Positions 18,610-28,741 of a stretch of 64,000 nt of DNA are shown in pieces; positions within the stretch are counted from its first letter, which is position 1, and each line of letters opens with the position of its first letter. Both the position numbers and the translations under genes were made by a program. The DNA lies in contig CP140033.1 of assembly GCA_039830015.1 (NCBI GenBank), positions 1 through 64,000 on the forward strand. The letters run 5' to 3'. The notes under the pieces are model-generated. The model saw only the letters and a program-made list of their open reading frames with translations, made no database searches and was not told where the DNA came from. Source of the stretch: Buchnera aphidicola (Meitanaphis elongallis). Lineage in GTDB: Bacteria; Pseudomonadota; Gammaproteobacteria; Enterobacterales; Enterobacteriaceae.

Positions 18610-18903
18610 ATGAAAATTCGTCCATTACATGATCGTGTTATTGTTAAGCGCCAAGAAACAGAATCTAAATCAGCAGGTGGCATTGTACTTACAGGATCGG
18701 CTGCAGCAAAATCTACTCGTGGTACAGTAGTTTCTGTTGGTAAAGGTCGTGTTTTAGATAATGGAATTGTTAAACCGTTAGACGTAAAAGTAGGTGATAC
18801 AGTTATTTTTAATGAAGGTTACGGTGCAAAAATAGAAAAAATTGATAATGAAGAATTATTAATTCTAACTGAAAGTGATATATTAGCAATTGTTGAAAAG
18901 TAA
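18610..18903 (+). CDS. groS: Co-chaperonin GroES
   Basis: Seven-fold lid of the GroEL chaperonin. It has 97 residues, the E. coli length. MKIRPLHDRVIVKR and the mobile loop SAGGIVLTGSAA are present, with the closing ILTESDILAIVE. AAAAGGAG lies about 10 bases before the ATG. It is co-transcribed with groL 51 bases downstream behind the sigma-32 promoter. GC and codon bias are better preserved here than in neighbouring genes, consistent with very high expression. Confidence 0.98.
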   Translation: MKIRPLHDRVIVKRQETESKSAGGIVLTGSAAAKSTRGTVVSVGKGRVLDNGIVKPLDVKVGDTVIFNEGYGAKIEKIDNEELLILTESDILAIVEK

Positions 18904-18954
18904 TTTTATAGTACTTACTAAATAAACCATATTTTAAGTTTGAGGAAAAATTTA

Positions 18955-20604
18955 ATGGCCGCTAAAGACGTAAAATTTGGAAACGAAGCACGTGTTAAAA
19001 TGCTTCGAGGTGTTAATGTGTTAGCTGATGCAGTAAAAGTAACTTTGGGACCTAAAGGTAGAAATGTTGTTTTAGATAAGTCATTTGGTGCACCTAGTAT
19101 TACAAAGGATGGTGTATCTGTTGCTCGAGAAATAGAACTAGAAGATAAGTTTGAAAATATGGGCGCTCAAATGGTAAAAGAAGTAGCTTCTAAAGCAAAT
19201 GATGCAGCTGGAGATGGTACTACTACAGCAACATTATTAGCACAAGCGATTGTTAACGAAGGTTTAAAAGCTGTAGCTGCTGGCATGAATCCAATGGATT
19301 TAAAAAGAGGAATCGATAAAGCAGTTATTGCCGCAGTAGAAGAACTGAAATGTTTATCAGTTCCATGTTCTGACTCTAAAGCTATAACTCAAGTTGGAAC
19401 TATTTCTGCAAATGCTGACGAAAAAGTAGGTATGTTAATTGCTGATGCAATGGAAAAAGTAGGAAAAGATGGAGTGATTACTGTTGAAGAAGGTACTGGA
19501 TTACAAGATGAGTTAGAAGTAGTAAAAGGTATGCAATTTGACAGAGGATATTTATCTCCATATTTTATCAATAAAGCGGAAACAGGCATTGTAGAACTAG
19601 ACAATCCTTATATTTTAATGGCAGATAAAAAGATTTCTAACGTTCGAGAATTGCTTCCAGTATTAGAATCTGTAGCAAAATCAGGAAAACCTTTATTAAT
19701 TATTTCAGAAGATTTAGAAGGTGAAGCATTAGCTACTTTAGTTGTAAATTCTATAAGAGGAATTGTAAAAGTAGCAGCAGTAAAAGCACCTGGTTTTGGT
19801 GATCGTCGTAAAGCTATGTTGCAAGATATTTCTATATTAACAGCTGGATCGGTAATATCTGAAGAATTAGCTATGGAATTAGAGAAAGCTACTTTAGAAG
19901 ATTTAGGACAAGCAAAACGTGTAGTAATAAGCAAAGATACAACTACAATTATTGGTGGAATAGGCGAGAAATTTAATATTCAAAATAGAATTAGTCAGAT
20001 TCGTCAACAAATTCAAGAGGCTACTTCTGATTATGATAAAGAAAAATTAAATGAACGTTTAGCCAAGTTATCTGGTGGAGTAGCTGTATTAAAAGTAGGT
20101 GCTGCTACAGAAGTAGAAATGAAAGAGAAAAAAGCTCGTGTGGAAGATGCTTTACATGCGACTAGGGCTGCTGTTGAAGAAGGTGTAGTACCGGGTGGTG
20201 GAGTTGCTTTGGTTAGAGTAGCTGCTAAAATTTCTAATTTGTTAGGACAAAATGAAGATCAAAATGTAGGAATAAGAGTAGCTCTTCGTGCTATGGAAGC
20301 TCCATTACGTCAAATTGTATCTAATTCTGGTGAAGAACCATCTGTTGTAACTAACAATGTTAAAGATGGAAAAGGTAATTACGGATATAATGCTGCTACA
20401 GATGAGTATGGAGATATGATACATTTTGGTATTCTAGACCCTACGAAAGTTACTCGTTCGGCATTACAATATGCTTCATCTGTTGCTGGATTAATGATAA
20501 CTACAGAGTGTATGGTGACGGATTTACCAAAAGAAGAAAAATCTGATTTAGGTGGTAGTGCTCCTTCTGCTCCTGGAATGGGTGGTATGGGTGGTATGAT
20601 GTAG
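18955..20604 (+). CDS. groL: Chaperonin GroEL (symbionin)
   Basis: ATP-driven folding chamber for cytosolic proteins, famously the most abundant protein of Buchnera. The ATG at 18955 gives MAAKDVKFGNEARVKMLRGV, the universal start, with GAGG nine bases upstream; an in-frame TTG at 18940 is rejected. The length is 549 residues (E. coli 548). Nucleotide-site motifs are intact: LGPKGRNVVLD, DGDGTTTAT-type (AAGDGTTTATLLAQ), and EEGVVPGGGVAL. The C-terminal GGM repeat is present in short form (GMGGMGGMM). efp, which lies near groEL in E. coli, is not next to it here. Confidence 0.98.
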   Translation: MAAKDVKFGNEARVKMLRGVNVLADAVKVTLGPKGRNVVLDKSFGAPSITKDGVSVAREIELEDKFENMGAQMVKEVASKANDAAGDGTTTATLLAQAIVNEGLKAVAAGMNPMDLKRGIDKAVIAAVEELKCLSVPCSDSKAITQVGTISANADEKVGMLIADAMEKVGKDGVITVEEGTGLQDELEVVKGMQFDRGYLSPYFINKAETGIVELDNPYILMADKKISNVRELLPVLESVAKSGKPLLIISEDLEGEALATLVVNSIRGIVKVAAVKAPGFGDRRKAMLQDISILTAGSVISEELAMELEKATLEDLGQAKRVVISKDTTTIIGGIGEKFNIQNRISQIRQQIQEATSDYDKEKLNERLAKLSGGVAVLKVGAATEVEMKEKKARVEDALHATRAAVEEGVVPGGGVALVRVAAKISNLLGQNEDQNVGIRVALRAMEAPLRQIVSNSGEEPSVVTNNVKDGKGNYGYNAATDEYGDMIHFGILDPTKVTRSALQYASSVAGLMITTECMVTDLPKEEKSDLGGSAPSAPGMGGMGGMM

Positions 20605-20636
20605 TTTTATAATTTTTTAATGTATCCGTTGTGATG

Positions 20637-20672
20637 TTTCTCTCCTTTAAATTCAGGATTTTAGGAGAGAAA
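20637..20672 (+). terminator. Terminator hairpin of groSL
   Basis: TTTCTCTCCT and AGGAGAGAAA form a perfect 10-bp stem with a 16-base loop, starting 33 bases after the groL stop. The sequence after it is only moderately T-rich (TGCTTTAGTG), so termination may be partial or the stem may stabilise the message. Confidence 0.7.
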
Positions 20673-21486
20673 TGCTTTAGTGTTATCTTAATGTAACAAA
20701 TGGTGTATATTTAATTAAAGTAATGTTTATTTATTTAACTTAAAATTAAACGTCTGATTGATGGAGTATAAGTTATACATTATATGTTTATTTTATAAGA
20801 TGTTAATTTTAAATATTTTCTTGTTTTTACTTGGGAATATAAAACATTTTATTTATGTATATGAAATAGAAAAATTAAAACAATTTTCATGTTTCTTGAT
20901 ATAGTTTTTATTAATGAGATTATTATTGTAATAAATTAAAATTTTTTTAAAGTGATTAAAATCTAAGCTAATATTATATATTTTCAAAATTTTGTATGAC
21001 TTTTCAATTTAATTCACGAAATTTAATGAATAAATCTAGATTTCTAAGATTTAGTTAATATAAAATTTTAAATAAATTATATAAATCGTTTAATATATTC
21101 ATTGATTGATATAAAAAAGTGATATATTTTATTATTGTAAGTAATTAAAATTATTATATTTTTATAAATAAAAATATACTGAATGAATTTTATTCAAGAA
21201 CAATTTTTAGTTAGATATTTTGGTGTGTAATTTTTAAGAATATAATTATTTTAATAACTATATTATGGAAAAGTAACTTTGTTGCATTTTTATAAAGTTT
21301 TATTATTGTATTAGAAATTTTAGGAATATAAGTATTTTAAATTTTTTTATATAGTTGTATTTTATAAATTTTTGTTATTAATAGATAAGACAAACAAATG
21401 AAATTAAACGTTTAATTTAACAAACGCTATAGCTTATTTTTTTATGATTAATCAAATTCACATTTATTGGATTTAAGTTGTATGCT
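20673..21486. other. 0.8 kb AT-rich spacer between groL and dnaC
   Basis: Convergent genes flank this interval. I see no ORF, tRNA or strong hairpin in it. It is probably eroded sequence from genes lost after groL, but nothing in it can be matched to a particular gene by eye. Confidence 0.6.
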
Positions 21487-22227
21487 CTAATATTCGTTCT
21501 TTTTTATTTTTCTTCTATAACTGTCCCATTCGAATGTTAACCATAGGCTGTTTCCTAATCTCATTCTATCAATAACACGTTCACCTAAAAGCATTTTTAA
21601 TCCTTTATAATCTAAATTGGATAACATACCTGTTGAACGCTTAGATGATGATCTTCTATCTACTATTTGATTGATAATTATTTTTTCATATTTTGATTCT
21701 ATTTGCATGCCTATTTCATCTATCATTAATAAATCTACAGTACTTAAATTATTTAATAAAATTTCTTCAGTTATATTATTATTATTTTTAAAGGTTCCTT
21801 TTATATTAGACATTAGATCTGCTACTGTTATAATTAATACACTGTTTCCATTTAAAATTAAGTAGTTACCAATTGCAGAAGCGAGATGATTTTTACCTGT
21901 TCCTGGTTTTCCCGAAAAGATGAAGCTTGCTATATTTTTATTAAATTCTTCGGCATATTTTTTTGCTGCTTTAGCTACTTTTTTATGACCTTCATGTTCT
22001 ATATGATAGTTTTCGAATGAACAATGTATATATAGTTCTCGAATGCCTGATCTTCCTAAAATACGTTGAATTTTTAACATTTTATTGTTTTTTATGATAG
22101 CTTCAGATGATAGCCTACCTTGTTCTTGATTCCATGCTAAAAGATCTTCGTCACTATCGAATTTAGGTTTGATATGCTTAGGTATTAAACATTGTAAACG
22201 TTTTAAAAATTTTTTGTTATTGTTCAT
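21487..22227 (-). CDS. dnaC: DNA replication protein DnaC (helicase loader)
   Basis: AAA+ ATPase that delivers DnaB helicase to DNA. The 246-residue protein (E. coli 245) has Walker A in FSGKPGTGKNHLASAIG (about residues 103-119), Walker B LLMIDEIG, and the arginine-finger region near RSTGMLSNLDYKGLKMLLGERV. The N-terminal DnaB-binding part keeps a basic segment and YIHCSFENY. The E. coli partner dnaT is absent next to it. Retention is notable because the initiator gene dnaA is missing from its usual place. It lies 58 bases after rsmD on the same strand. Confidence 0.95.
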   Translation of the reverse strand: MNNNKKFLKRLQCLIPKHIKPKFDSDEDLLAWNQEQGRLSSEAIIKNNKMLKIQRILGRSGIRELYIHCSFENYHIEHEGHKKVAKAAKKYAEEFNKNIASFIFSGKPGTGKNHLASAIGNYLILNGNSVLIITVADLMSNIKGTFKNNNNITEEILLNNLSTVDLLMIDEIGMQIESKYEKIIINQIVDRRSSSKRSTGMLSNLDYKGLKMLLGERVIDRMRLGNSLWLTFEWDSYRRKIKKNEY

Positions 22228-22285
22228 TGTAACCTTAGAATCATTTTTAGTTTATATATTGAAAAATTTGAAACGAAAATTATTT

Positions 22286-22858
22286 TTAGTCATTTTTTTG
22301 ACATATATAAAGTTGATAGTGAACATTTAATGTTTTTTTTTCTTTATATAATGTCCAATAATAAGGCATAAATAGTTTTTTTGATGTTCTTGCTTGTTCT
22401 ATGTATATTAAGGAATACATTTTGGTATATTTGTATTTATCTAATTGAATAATTGTATTTTGTAATAGTTCAGTATTAAATGGAGGGTCTAAAAATATAA
22501 TGTCGTAAGGTTTTCTAATTTTATTTAACCATTTTGTTGCATCAGCATTTATAATTTTAATATTTTGTTTTTTAAATTTTATAATTGTTTTTTTTAATTC
22601 ATATGCTGTTCTTTTGTGTTTTTCTATAAAAGTAACAAACGAAGCATAACGAGAAAGTGCTTCTATACCTAATGCTCCACTTCCAGAAAAACAGTCTAAA
22701 CAATTAGCATTAATAGTCCTCGCATGTATCCAATTAAATAATGTTTCACGCATGCGATCAGTAGTAGGGCGTACTTTATAAGTTTTTTTTATGAATATTT
22801 TTTGCCCTCGAAATTCACCACTGATAATACGAATTTTGTTTTTTTTTGTTTGTTTCAT
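22286..22858 (-). CDS. rsmD: 16S rRNA (guanine-966-N2)-methyltransferase RsmD
   Basis: SAM-dependent methylation of G966 of 16S rRNA in the 30S subunit. The protein has 190 residues (E. coli 198). The opening IRIISGEFRGQKI, the methyltransferase motif I CLDCFSGSGALGIEALSR, and catalytic motif IV DIIFLDPPF are present, along with RPTTDRMRETLFNWI. In E. coli rsmD is divergent from ftsY, as here (ftsY starts 167 bases away on the plus strand). Confidence 0.95.
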   Translation of the reverse strand: MKQTKKNKIRIISGEFRGQKIFIKKTYKVRPTTDRMRETLFNWIHARTINANCLDCFSGSGALGIEALSRYASFVTFIEKHKRTAYELKKTIIKFKKQNIKIINADATKWLNKIRKPYDIIFLDPPFNTELLQNTIIQLDKYKYTKMYSLIYIEQARTSKKLFMPYYWTLYKEKKTLNVHYQLYICQKND

Positions 22859-23025
22859 ATTAATATACTACGTTTACTTAGACTTATAAATTATGTAATT
22901 ATATAAAAAATTAAGTTTTTTATTTATTTTTACATTTTTATATAAATTAATATGTGTAATTTCTTTAAATGATGTTATGTTTTTTATAGTTTATTATATA
23001 CGTTAGAACAATAAAGGATAGTATA

Positions 23026-24210
23026 ATGTTAAAAGATAATAAAAGTAAATTTAAACAGTTATTTTCTTGGTTTAACTCAAATAAGAAACTTAGTGTACAA
23101 GATAATGAAGTTAATGAAAATATTTTAAAAATAAGCAAAATTCCTAAGAATGATTTTTTAGATTGTTCTACTCAACATATAAATGAAACAGTTGTATTAG
23201 ATAAAAAAGAGAGTAGTATTATAAATTCTCAAAATGCTGACATAAAAAATGTAAAAAGTATAGTTTCATCTTGCATAAAGGTTAAAAAAGAAGGGATGTT
23301 TTTAACATTAGTAAAAAAACTTTCAAAAACTAAGAAACACTTTGGATCTAAAATTTATAATTTATTTTCGAAAAAGAAGGTAAATAGTTCTATATTTGAA
23401 GAAATTTCTGAGCAACTTTTAATAGCTGATGTTGGTTTAAATACTACTGATAAATTAATTAATTATTTGGAGAAAGAAGTACGCATTAGAAATATACAAA
23501 ATAGTAAGGTTATCCTGTCTTTATTGAAAAGATATATGGTTGACATTTTAAAAAAAGTAGAAAAACCATTAACTGTAGCAACATATAGGAAACCATTTTC
23601 TATACTAATGGTAGGTGTAAATGGTGTAGGAAAAACTTCAATAATTGGAAAACTTGCATATAGTTTTAAGAATCAAGGAAAATCGGTAATGCTAGCAGCT
23701 GGAGATACGTTTAGAGCTGCTGCTATTGATCAGCTAGAAATATTAGGAAAAAAGAATGCAATTCCAGTAATATCCCAAAAATGTGGATCAGATCCAGCAG
23801 CAGTAGTTTTTGATGCATTGAAATCGGCGCAATCAAAAAATGTTGATATCGTAATAGCTGATACTGCAGGTAGGTTACATAATAAAATAAATTTAATGGA
23901 AGAGCTTAAGAAAATTAAAAGAGTTATGAAAAAATTAGATTGTTCAGCACCTAATGAAATTATGTTAGTATTAGATGCTTGTATAGGTCAAAATTCAATT
24001 AATCAAGCTGAAATTTTTAATAAAGCATTAGGTGTAACCGGTTTAGTAATTACAAAATTAGATGGTACATCAAAAGGAGGAGTCATATTCACTATAGCTA
24101 ATAAGTTATCTATTCCAATTAGATATATTAGTTTTGGAGAAAAAGAAGCAGATATGCATTGCTTTAATAGTGAAAATTTTGTTAATGCTATTTTTTCAGA
24201 GTATTCTTAA
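23026..24210 (+). CDS. ftsY: Signal recognition particle receptor FtsY
   Basis: SRP receptor GTPase that brings ribosome-nascent chain complexes to the membrane. The protein has 394 residues against 497 in E. coli; the missing part is mainly the acidic N-terminal A domain, reduced here to about 90 residues that are lysine-rich rather than acidic. The NG domain is intact: VGVNGVGKTSIIGKLA (G1), DTFRAAAIDQLE, DTAGRLHNK (G3), TKLDGTSKGG (G4), and the C-terminal IRYISFGEKEADM. AAAGGAT precedes the ATG. ftsE and ftsX, which follow in E. coli, are absent and rpoH comes next. Confidence 0.96.
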   Translation: MLKDNKSKFKQLFSWFNSNKKLSVQDNEVNENILKISKIPKNDFLDCSTQHINETVVLDKKESSIINSQNADIKNVKSIVSSCIKVKKEGMFLTLVKKLSKTKKHFGSKIYNLFSKKKVNSSIFEEISEQLLIADVGLNTTDKLINYLEKEVRIRNIQNSKVILSLLKRYMVDILKKVEKPLTVATYRKPFSILMVGVNGVGKTSIIGKLAYSFKNQGKSVMLAAGDTFRAAAIDQLEILGKKNAIPVISQKCGSDPAAVVFDALKSAQSKNVDIVIADTAGRLHNKINLMEELKKIKRVMKKLDCSAPNEIMLVLDACIGQNSINQAEIFNKALGVTGLVITKLDGTSKGGVIFTIANKLSIPIRYISFGEKEADMHCFNSENFVNAIFSEYS

Positions 24211-24354
24211 ATAAATTTGATATTTAAAATAAGAAGTGTTTATAAACTTTTAAAAATAGTATAATATTAAATGTAAGTTTAATTATTTTAATTTTAACAT
24301 ATTATATTAATAATATTATATAATAAGTTATATTTTTAGTATTTTGGATTATAT

Positions 24355-25215
24355 ATGACTAAGAATATGAAAATGTTAACCACGGTTGTTTCATTAGGAA
24401 ATTTAGAAGCATATATTAGAGTAGCTAATTCTTGGCCGATGTTGTCTTTGAAAGAAGAACAATCTCTTTTTAAAAAATTATGTTATCAAGGTGATTTAGA
24501 AGCGGCTAAAATATTGATTTTATCTCATTTAAGATTTGTAATTCATATTGCAAGAAATTATTCTGGTTATGGGTTATTACAATCTGATTTGATTCAAGAA
24601 GGTAATATTGGGTTGATGAAGGCTGTTCGTCGTTTTAATCCAGAAATAGGAGTTCGATTGGTATCTTTTGCTGTGCATTGGATAAAGTCTGAAATTCACG
24701 AATATGTATTGAGAAATTGGCGCATTGTAAAAGTAGCCACTACTAAATCGCAAAGAAAGTTGTTTTTTAATCTTCGTAAAGCTAAAAAAAAATTAGGTTG
24801 GTTTAATGATGATGAGTTGGAACTAGTTGCACGTGAATTAGGTGTAAAAAGTAAAGATGTTAGAGAAATGGAATCTCGTATGTCTGCTCAAGATATAGCT
24901 TTGCACCCCATTACAAGGAAAGATTTAGAAAAAGAAAAATTTATAAATATTACACCGTATTTGCAAGATGACTTATCGAATTTTGCTAACGAAGTTGAAG
25001 AAAATAATTGGGAAATACATGCTACTGACAAGTTAAATAATGCTCTTTTAAGATTAGATGAGAGAAGTCGTCATATTATTAATGTAAGATGGTTAGATGA
25101 TAGCAATAAAATTACTTTACAAGCTATTGCGAACAGTTATGGAATATCAGCCGAAAGAGTTCGTCAACTAGAAAAAAGTGCAATGAAAAAATTGCGTATT
25201 GCTATAGAGACGTGA
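24355..25215 (+). CDS. rpoH: RNA polymerase heat-shock sigma factor (sigma-32)
   Basis: Directs RNA polymerase to heat-shock promoters, probably including the groS promoter in this window. The protein has 286 residues (E. coli 284). Region 2 shows LILSHLRFVIHIARNYSGYGLLQSDLIQEGN and NPEIGVRLVSFAVHWIKSEIHEY; the family-specific RpoH box is QRKLFFNLRKAKKKLGW; region 4.2 has ERVRQLEKSAMKKLR. No strong ribosome binding site is visible. The E. coli mRNA thermosensor cannot be judged by eye. Confidence 0.96.
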   Translation: MTKNMKMLTTVVSLGNLEAYIRVANSWPMLSLKEEQSLFKKLCYQGDLEAAKILILSHLRFVIHIARNYSGYGLLQSDLIQEGNIGLMKAVRRFNPEIGVRLVSFAVHWIKSEIHEYVLRNWRIVKVATTKSQRKLFFNLRKAKKKLGWFNDDELELVARELGVKSKDVREMESRMSAQDIALHPITRKDLEKEKFINITPYLQDDLSNFANEVEENNWEIHATDKLNNALLRLDERSRHIINVRWLDDSNKITLQAIANSYGISAERVRQLEKSAMKKLRIAIET

Positions 25216-25294
25216 CGTAAGTAAAATTAATACGTTAAGTTAAATTTTTAGATCTTTTTCATATTTTTTCCTTTCAAATCTATTACTTAATTTT

Positions 25295-27127
25295 TTATTC
25301 CACTGTTACTGATTTTGCTAGATTTCTGGGCTGATCTATATTTTTTCCTTTTATTAAAGCAATGTAATATGCTAAAAGTTGTAGTGGTACTGAATAAAAA
25401 ATTGGTGATATTAAATCTTCTATATAAGGTAGTCGTATAATATTACTACTTTTATTAAACTGAGTGAACGGATCTGTAAAAATATAAACTAGCCCTCTTC
25501 TAGCATAAATTTCTTCTATATTTAGTTTTATTTTTTCTAATAAGTGATTGTTAGGAGCAATTATAACAATTGGAACTTTTGAGTCAACTAATGCTAGAGG
25601 GCCATGTTTCATTTCTCCAATGGGATATCCTTCTGCATGAATATACGACGTTTCTTTTATTTTTAAAGCTCCTTCCATTGCAATAGGATATTGTTCTCCT
25701 TTTCCTAAAAATATAATGTTTTCTTTGTTAGATATTTTTTTGGCTAAAGAATAAATTATGTGTTTGCATGCTAATACTTCTTCAATTCTACTTGGAAGAA
25801 CGTTTAATGTATTAACTATTTTTTTTTCTAATTTTGAATCATCTTTTTTTAAATGAATGAATCTAGCTACTAACATAAGTAATATAGTTAATTGAGTAGT
25901 AAAGGATTTGGTGGAAGCTACGCTTATTTCTATTCCTGCATAAGTTAATAATGAAAAATCGGATTCATGTACTAAAGATGAACTTTGTGAATTACATATT
26001 ACTAATGATCCTAAATATCCAAAATGTTTTGAAATTCTCAGAGCAGTTAAGTTATCAGCGGTTTCTCCAGATTGCGAAAGTATTAATAGTAAACTATTTT
26101 TTCTAACTACAAACTTTCTGTAACAAAATTCTGAAGCAATTTCTACATCGCATGATATTGTAGCTAGTGATTCAAACCAATATTTTGATACTAACCCTGC
26201 ATGATAGGATGTTCCACAGGCTATAATATGGATATGTTCTGTTTTTAATAGTAATTTTTTAGCTTTAGTATCTAATTCAGAAAAACAAATTGTTTTATTT
26301 TTATTTAATCTATTTATAAGAGTATTACGAATTGAGGTAGGTTGTTCGTATATTTCTTTTTTCATATAATGTTTGAATGGTTCTTTATTGGTAACGTTTT
26401 CACTAAGTTGTATGCATGTTTCTTTTCTTTTTATAAATATTCCATCTTTATTTAAAATATTAATACTATAATGTGTTAATATTGCAATATCGCCTTCATG
26501 TAAATATATAAAACGTTTTGTAATGTTAATTAATGCTAATTGATCGGAAGCAATATAATTTTCTTGTTGTCCTATTCCTAGTATTAATGGACTTTTTGAA
26601 CGTACTGCTAATAATATGTTTGGATTATTTGCATCCATAATTACCATACTATAGTTTCCTTTTAGCTTTTTAATAACGCTTTGGATGATTTGTAAAAAAT
26701 TTTTGTAGCAATTTTTAATTTGAGTGAAATGAATTAGATGTGCGATAGCCTCTGTATCAGTATCGGAAAAAAATTGATATCCTTTTTTTTCTAAATATTT
26801 TTTAATTTCTTTGTAGTTTTCAATAATTCCATTGTGTACAATAGAAATGTTTTCAGATATATGAGGATGCGCGTTTTTTATCGATGCTTTTCCGTGGGTT
26901 GCCCATCTAGTATGTGCTATGCCTATTTTTCCAGATAAGTTGACTTTTTCTATAATGTTTATTAGATTATTTACTTTTCCTTTGGCTCGATATCGTATAA
27001 TTTTATTTTTTTTATTTATGATCGCCATTCCTGAAGAATCGTATCCTCTATATTCTAATTTTATCATTCCTTTTTTTAATGTATTTATTACATTTTTTTG
27101 AGCAATTATAGCAATGATTCCACACAT
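25295..27127 (-). CDS. glmS: Glutamine-fructose-6-phosphate aminotransferase (isomerising)
   Basis: Makes glucosamine-6-phosphate from fructose-6-phosphate and glutamine, the first step to UDP-GlcNAc for peptidoglycan. The protein has 610 residues (E. coli 609). The N-terminal glutaminase uses Cys2 in MCGIIAIIAQ; HTRWATHG and NGIIENY follow. The two sugar isomerase domains carry HIIACGTSYHAG, LSQSGETADNL, and the C-terminal DQPRNLAKSVTVE, which is nearly invariant. It is downstream of glmU on the same strand (57 bases apart), the E. coli glmUS arrangement, and converges with rpoH. Confidence 0.97.
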   Translation of the reverse strand: MCGIIAIIAQKNVINTLKKGMIKLEYRGYDSSGMAIINKKNKIIRYRAKGKVNNLINIIEKVNLSGKIGIAHTRWATHGKASIKNAHPHISENISIVHNGIIENYKEIKKYLEKKGYQFFSDTDTEAIAHLIHFTQIKNCYKNFLQIIQSVIKKLKGNYSMVIMDANNPNILLAVRSKSPLILGIGQQENYIASDQLALINITKRFIYLHEGDIAILTHYSINILNKDGIFIKRKETCIQLSENVTNKEPFKHYMKKEIYEQPTSIRNTLINRLNKNKTICFSELDTKAKKLLLKTEHIHIIACGTSYHAGLVSKYWFESLATISCDVEIASEFCYRKFVVRKNSLLLILSQSGETADNLTALRISKHFGYLGSLVICNSQSSSLVHESDFSLLTYAGIEISVASTKSFTTQLTILLMLVARFIHLKKDDSKLEKKIVNTLNVLPSRIEEVLACKHIIYSLAKKISNKENIIFLGKGEQYPIAMEGALKIKETSYIHAEGYPIGEMKHGPLALVDSKVPIVIIAPNNHLLEKIKLNIEEIYARRGLVYIFTDPFTQFNKSSNIIRLPYIEDLISPIFYSVPLQLLAYYIALIKGKNIDQPRNLAKSVTVE

Positions 27128-27184
27128 GTTTTATCCTATAATAAAAAATTATATATTTTATTTTTTTAAAATAATTTTTTTATT

Positions 27185-28537
27185 TTAATATTTCATTTTT
27201 TTTTGTATTTCTTGTTTTTTATTATAAACTAAACTAGGTTTATTAACATTTTTCATAACTGTAGTACCTGCTGCGATAATAGTATCATTTGTAATGGTAA
27301 TAGGTGCGATAATTTGACAATTTGATCCAATAAAAACGTTGTTTCCTATGGTAGTATTAAATTTATTTTTTCCGTCATAATTACAAAAAATAGTTCCTGC
27401 CCCTATATTAACTTTTTTCCCAATGTTAGAATTACCCAAATAACTTAGATGCTTAATTTTAGATGCATATTCTATAATACTTTCTTTAACTTCGACGAAA
27501 TTTCCTATTTTAGTGTTATTTTTTAATACAGTTCCATTTCTTAGATTAGAAAAAGGACCAATGATACAATTATTAGCAATAATTGTTTCTTCAATGATTG
27601 TGTATGCTTTAATGTAACAATTGTTTCCAATTGTGCTATTTTTAATGATACAACCTGGTCCAATTTTAACAGAATGACCAAACTTGATAGTTCCTTCTAA
27701 GATAACACCATTATCAATTTCTACGTTTTTTCCATGTTTTAATGTACCTCGAATGTTAAAGTTTGATGGATTGTGAATTGTAACACCGGACAATAATAAA
27801 TGATTGGTTCTTTTTTTTTGGTATAATTTTTCTGCTCTGGATAATTGAAGTTTATTATTTATACCTTGTATTTCATTGTTATTGGTAGGATGTACAGCAT
27901 GTATTGTATGCTTATCTTTATAAGCTAGGTAAATAATATCTGTAATGTAATATTCTTTTTTTTTGTTCTTATTACTTATTTTTTTTGTCCAATTTTTTAA
28001 ATTTTTTCCAGTAGTAATAAAAATTCCAGAATTAATTTCGTGAATTTTTAGTTGTTTTTTGGTAGCATCTATATGTTCTACTATTTTCTTAATTTTTTCT
28101 TTTTTTCTGATAATTCTTCCATAACTTTCTGGATTTCTTACTTTTGCTGTTAACAAACTAATTGATGATTTTCTTTTAGAAAGTATTAAGTTTTTTATAG
28201 ATTGATTGGATATTAAAGGCATATCCCCATATAGAATCAGATAATTTTCATTATTTTTTAAAATATTTATTATTTGATAAATAGCATTTCCAGTACCTAA
28301 TAATTTTTTCTGTTTTATCCATATTAGGTCAGGATCTGTAATAATAGATCTAAATAGTTTGTATTGATAATTATAAATTAAGTAAATATTTTTTGAATTA
28401 ATAGATTTTGATAAATCTATAACATGCTGCAAGATGGGTTTTCCTCCTAGTAAATGCAGTATTTTTGGATAAGTAGAATGCATTCTTTTACCTTTTCCAG
28501 CAGCAAGAATAATAATGTTTAGATTTGTAGCTAACAT
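27185..28537 (-). CDS. glmU: Bifunctional GlmU, N-acetylglucosamine-1-phosphate uridyltransferase / acetyltransferase
   Basis: Acetylates glucosamine-1-phosphate and transfers UMP to give UDP-GlcNAc. It has 450 residues (E. coli 456). The N-terminal pyrophosphorylase has IILAAGKGKRMHSTYPKILH and ILYGDMPLI; the C-terminal left-handed beta-helix shows hexapeptide repeats such as IGPGCIIKNSTIGNNCYI and the active site segment NIGAGTIFCNYDGKNK. The linker between the domains is lysine-rich. It forms an operon with glmS. Confidence 0.96.
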   Translation of the reverse strand: MLATNLNIIILAAGKGKRMHSTYPKILHLLGGKPILQHVIDLSKSINSKNIYLIYNYQYKLFRSIITDPDLIWIKQKKLLGTGNAIYQIINILKNNENYLILYGDMPLISNQSIKNLILSKRKSSISLLTAKVRNPESYGRIIRKKEKIKKIVEHIDATKKQLKIHEINSGIFITTGKNLKNWTKKISNKNKKKEYYITDIIYLAYKDKHTIHAVHPTNNNEIQGINNKLQLSRAEKLYQKKRTNHLLLSGVTIHNPSNFNIRGTLKHGKNVEIDNGVILEGTIKFGHSVKIGPGCIIKNSTIGNNCYIKAYTIIEETIIANNCIIGPFSNLRNGTVLKNNTKIGNFVEVKESIIEYASKIKHLSYLGNSNIGKKVNIGAGTIFCNYDGKNKFNTTIGNNVFIGSNCQIIAPITITNDTIIAAGTTVMKNVNKPSLVYNKKQEIQKKMKY

Positions 28538-28741
28538 TTGTATATTTATTCCTAGTTTAAGATTTTTTCGTTTATTATATAAATTAATTACAAATTTTTT
28601 GAAATATATAATTAGTAGTATTTAACAGTTATAGAATAGTTTAATTTAATCTTATTTTCATAAATATATTTTAATTAGTTGTTTTAACTATAAGCTTTAA
28701 AATATTTGTTTTATTAGCAATTAGTATACATTAAGGATACT

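Noticed and set aside
19389..19934. Two minus-strand ORFs opposite groL
   Set aside because: They arise from the codon pattern of a highly biased gene and match no family.
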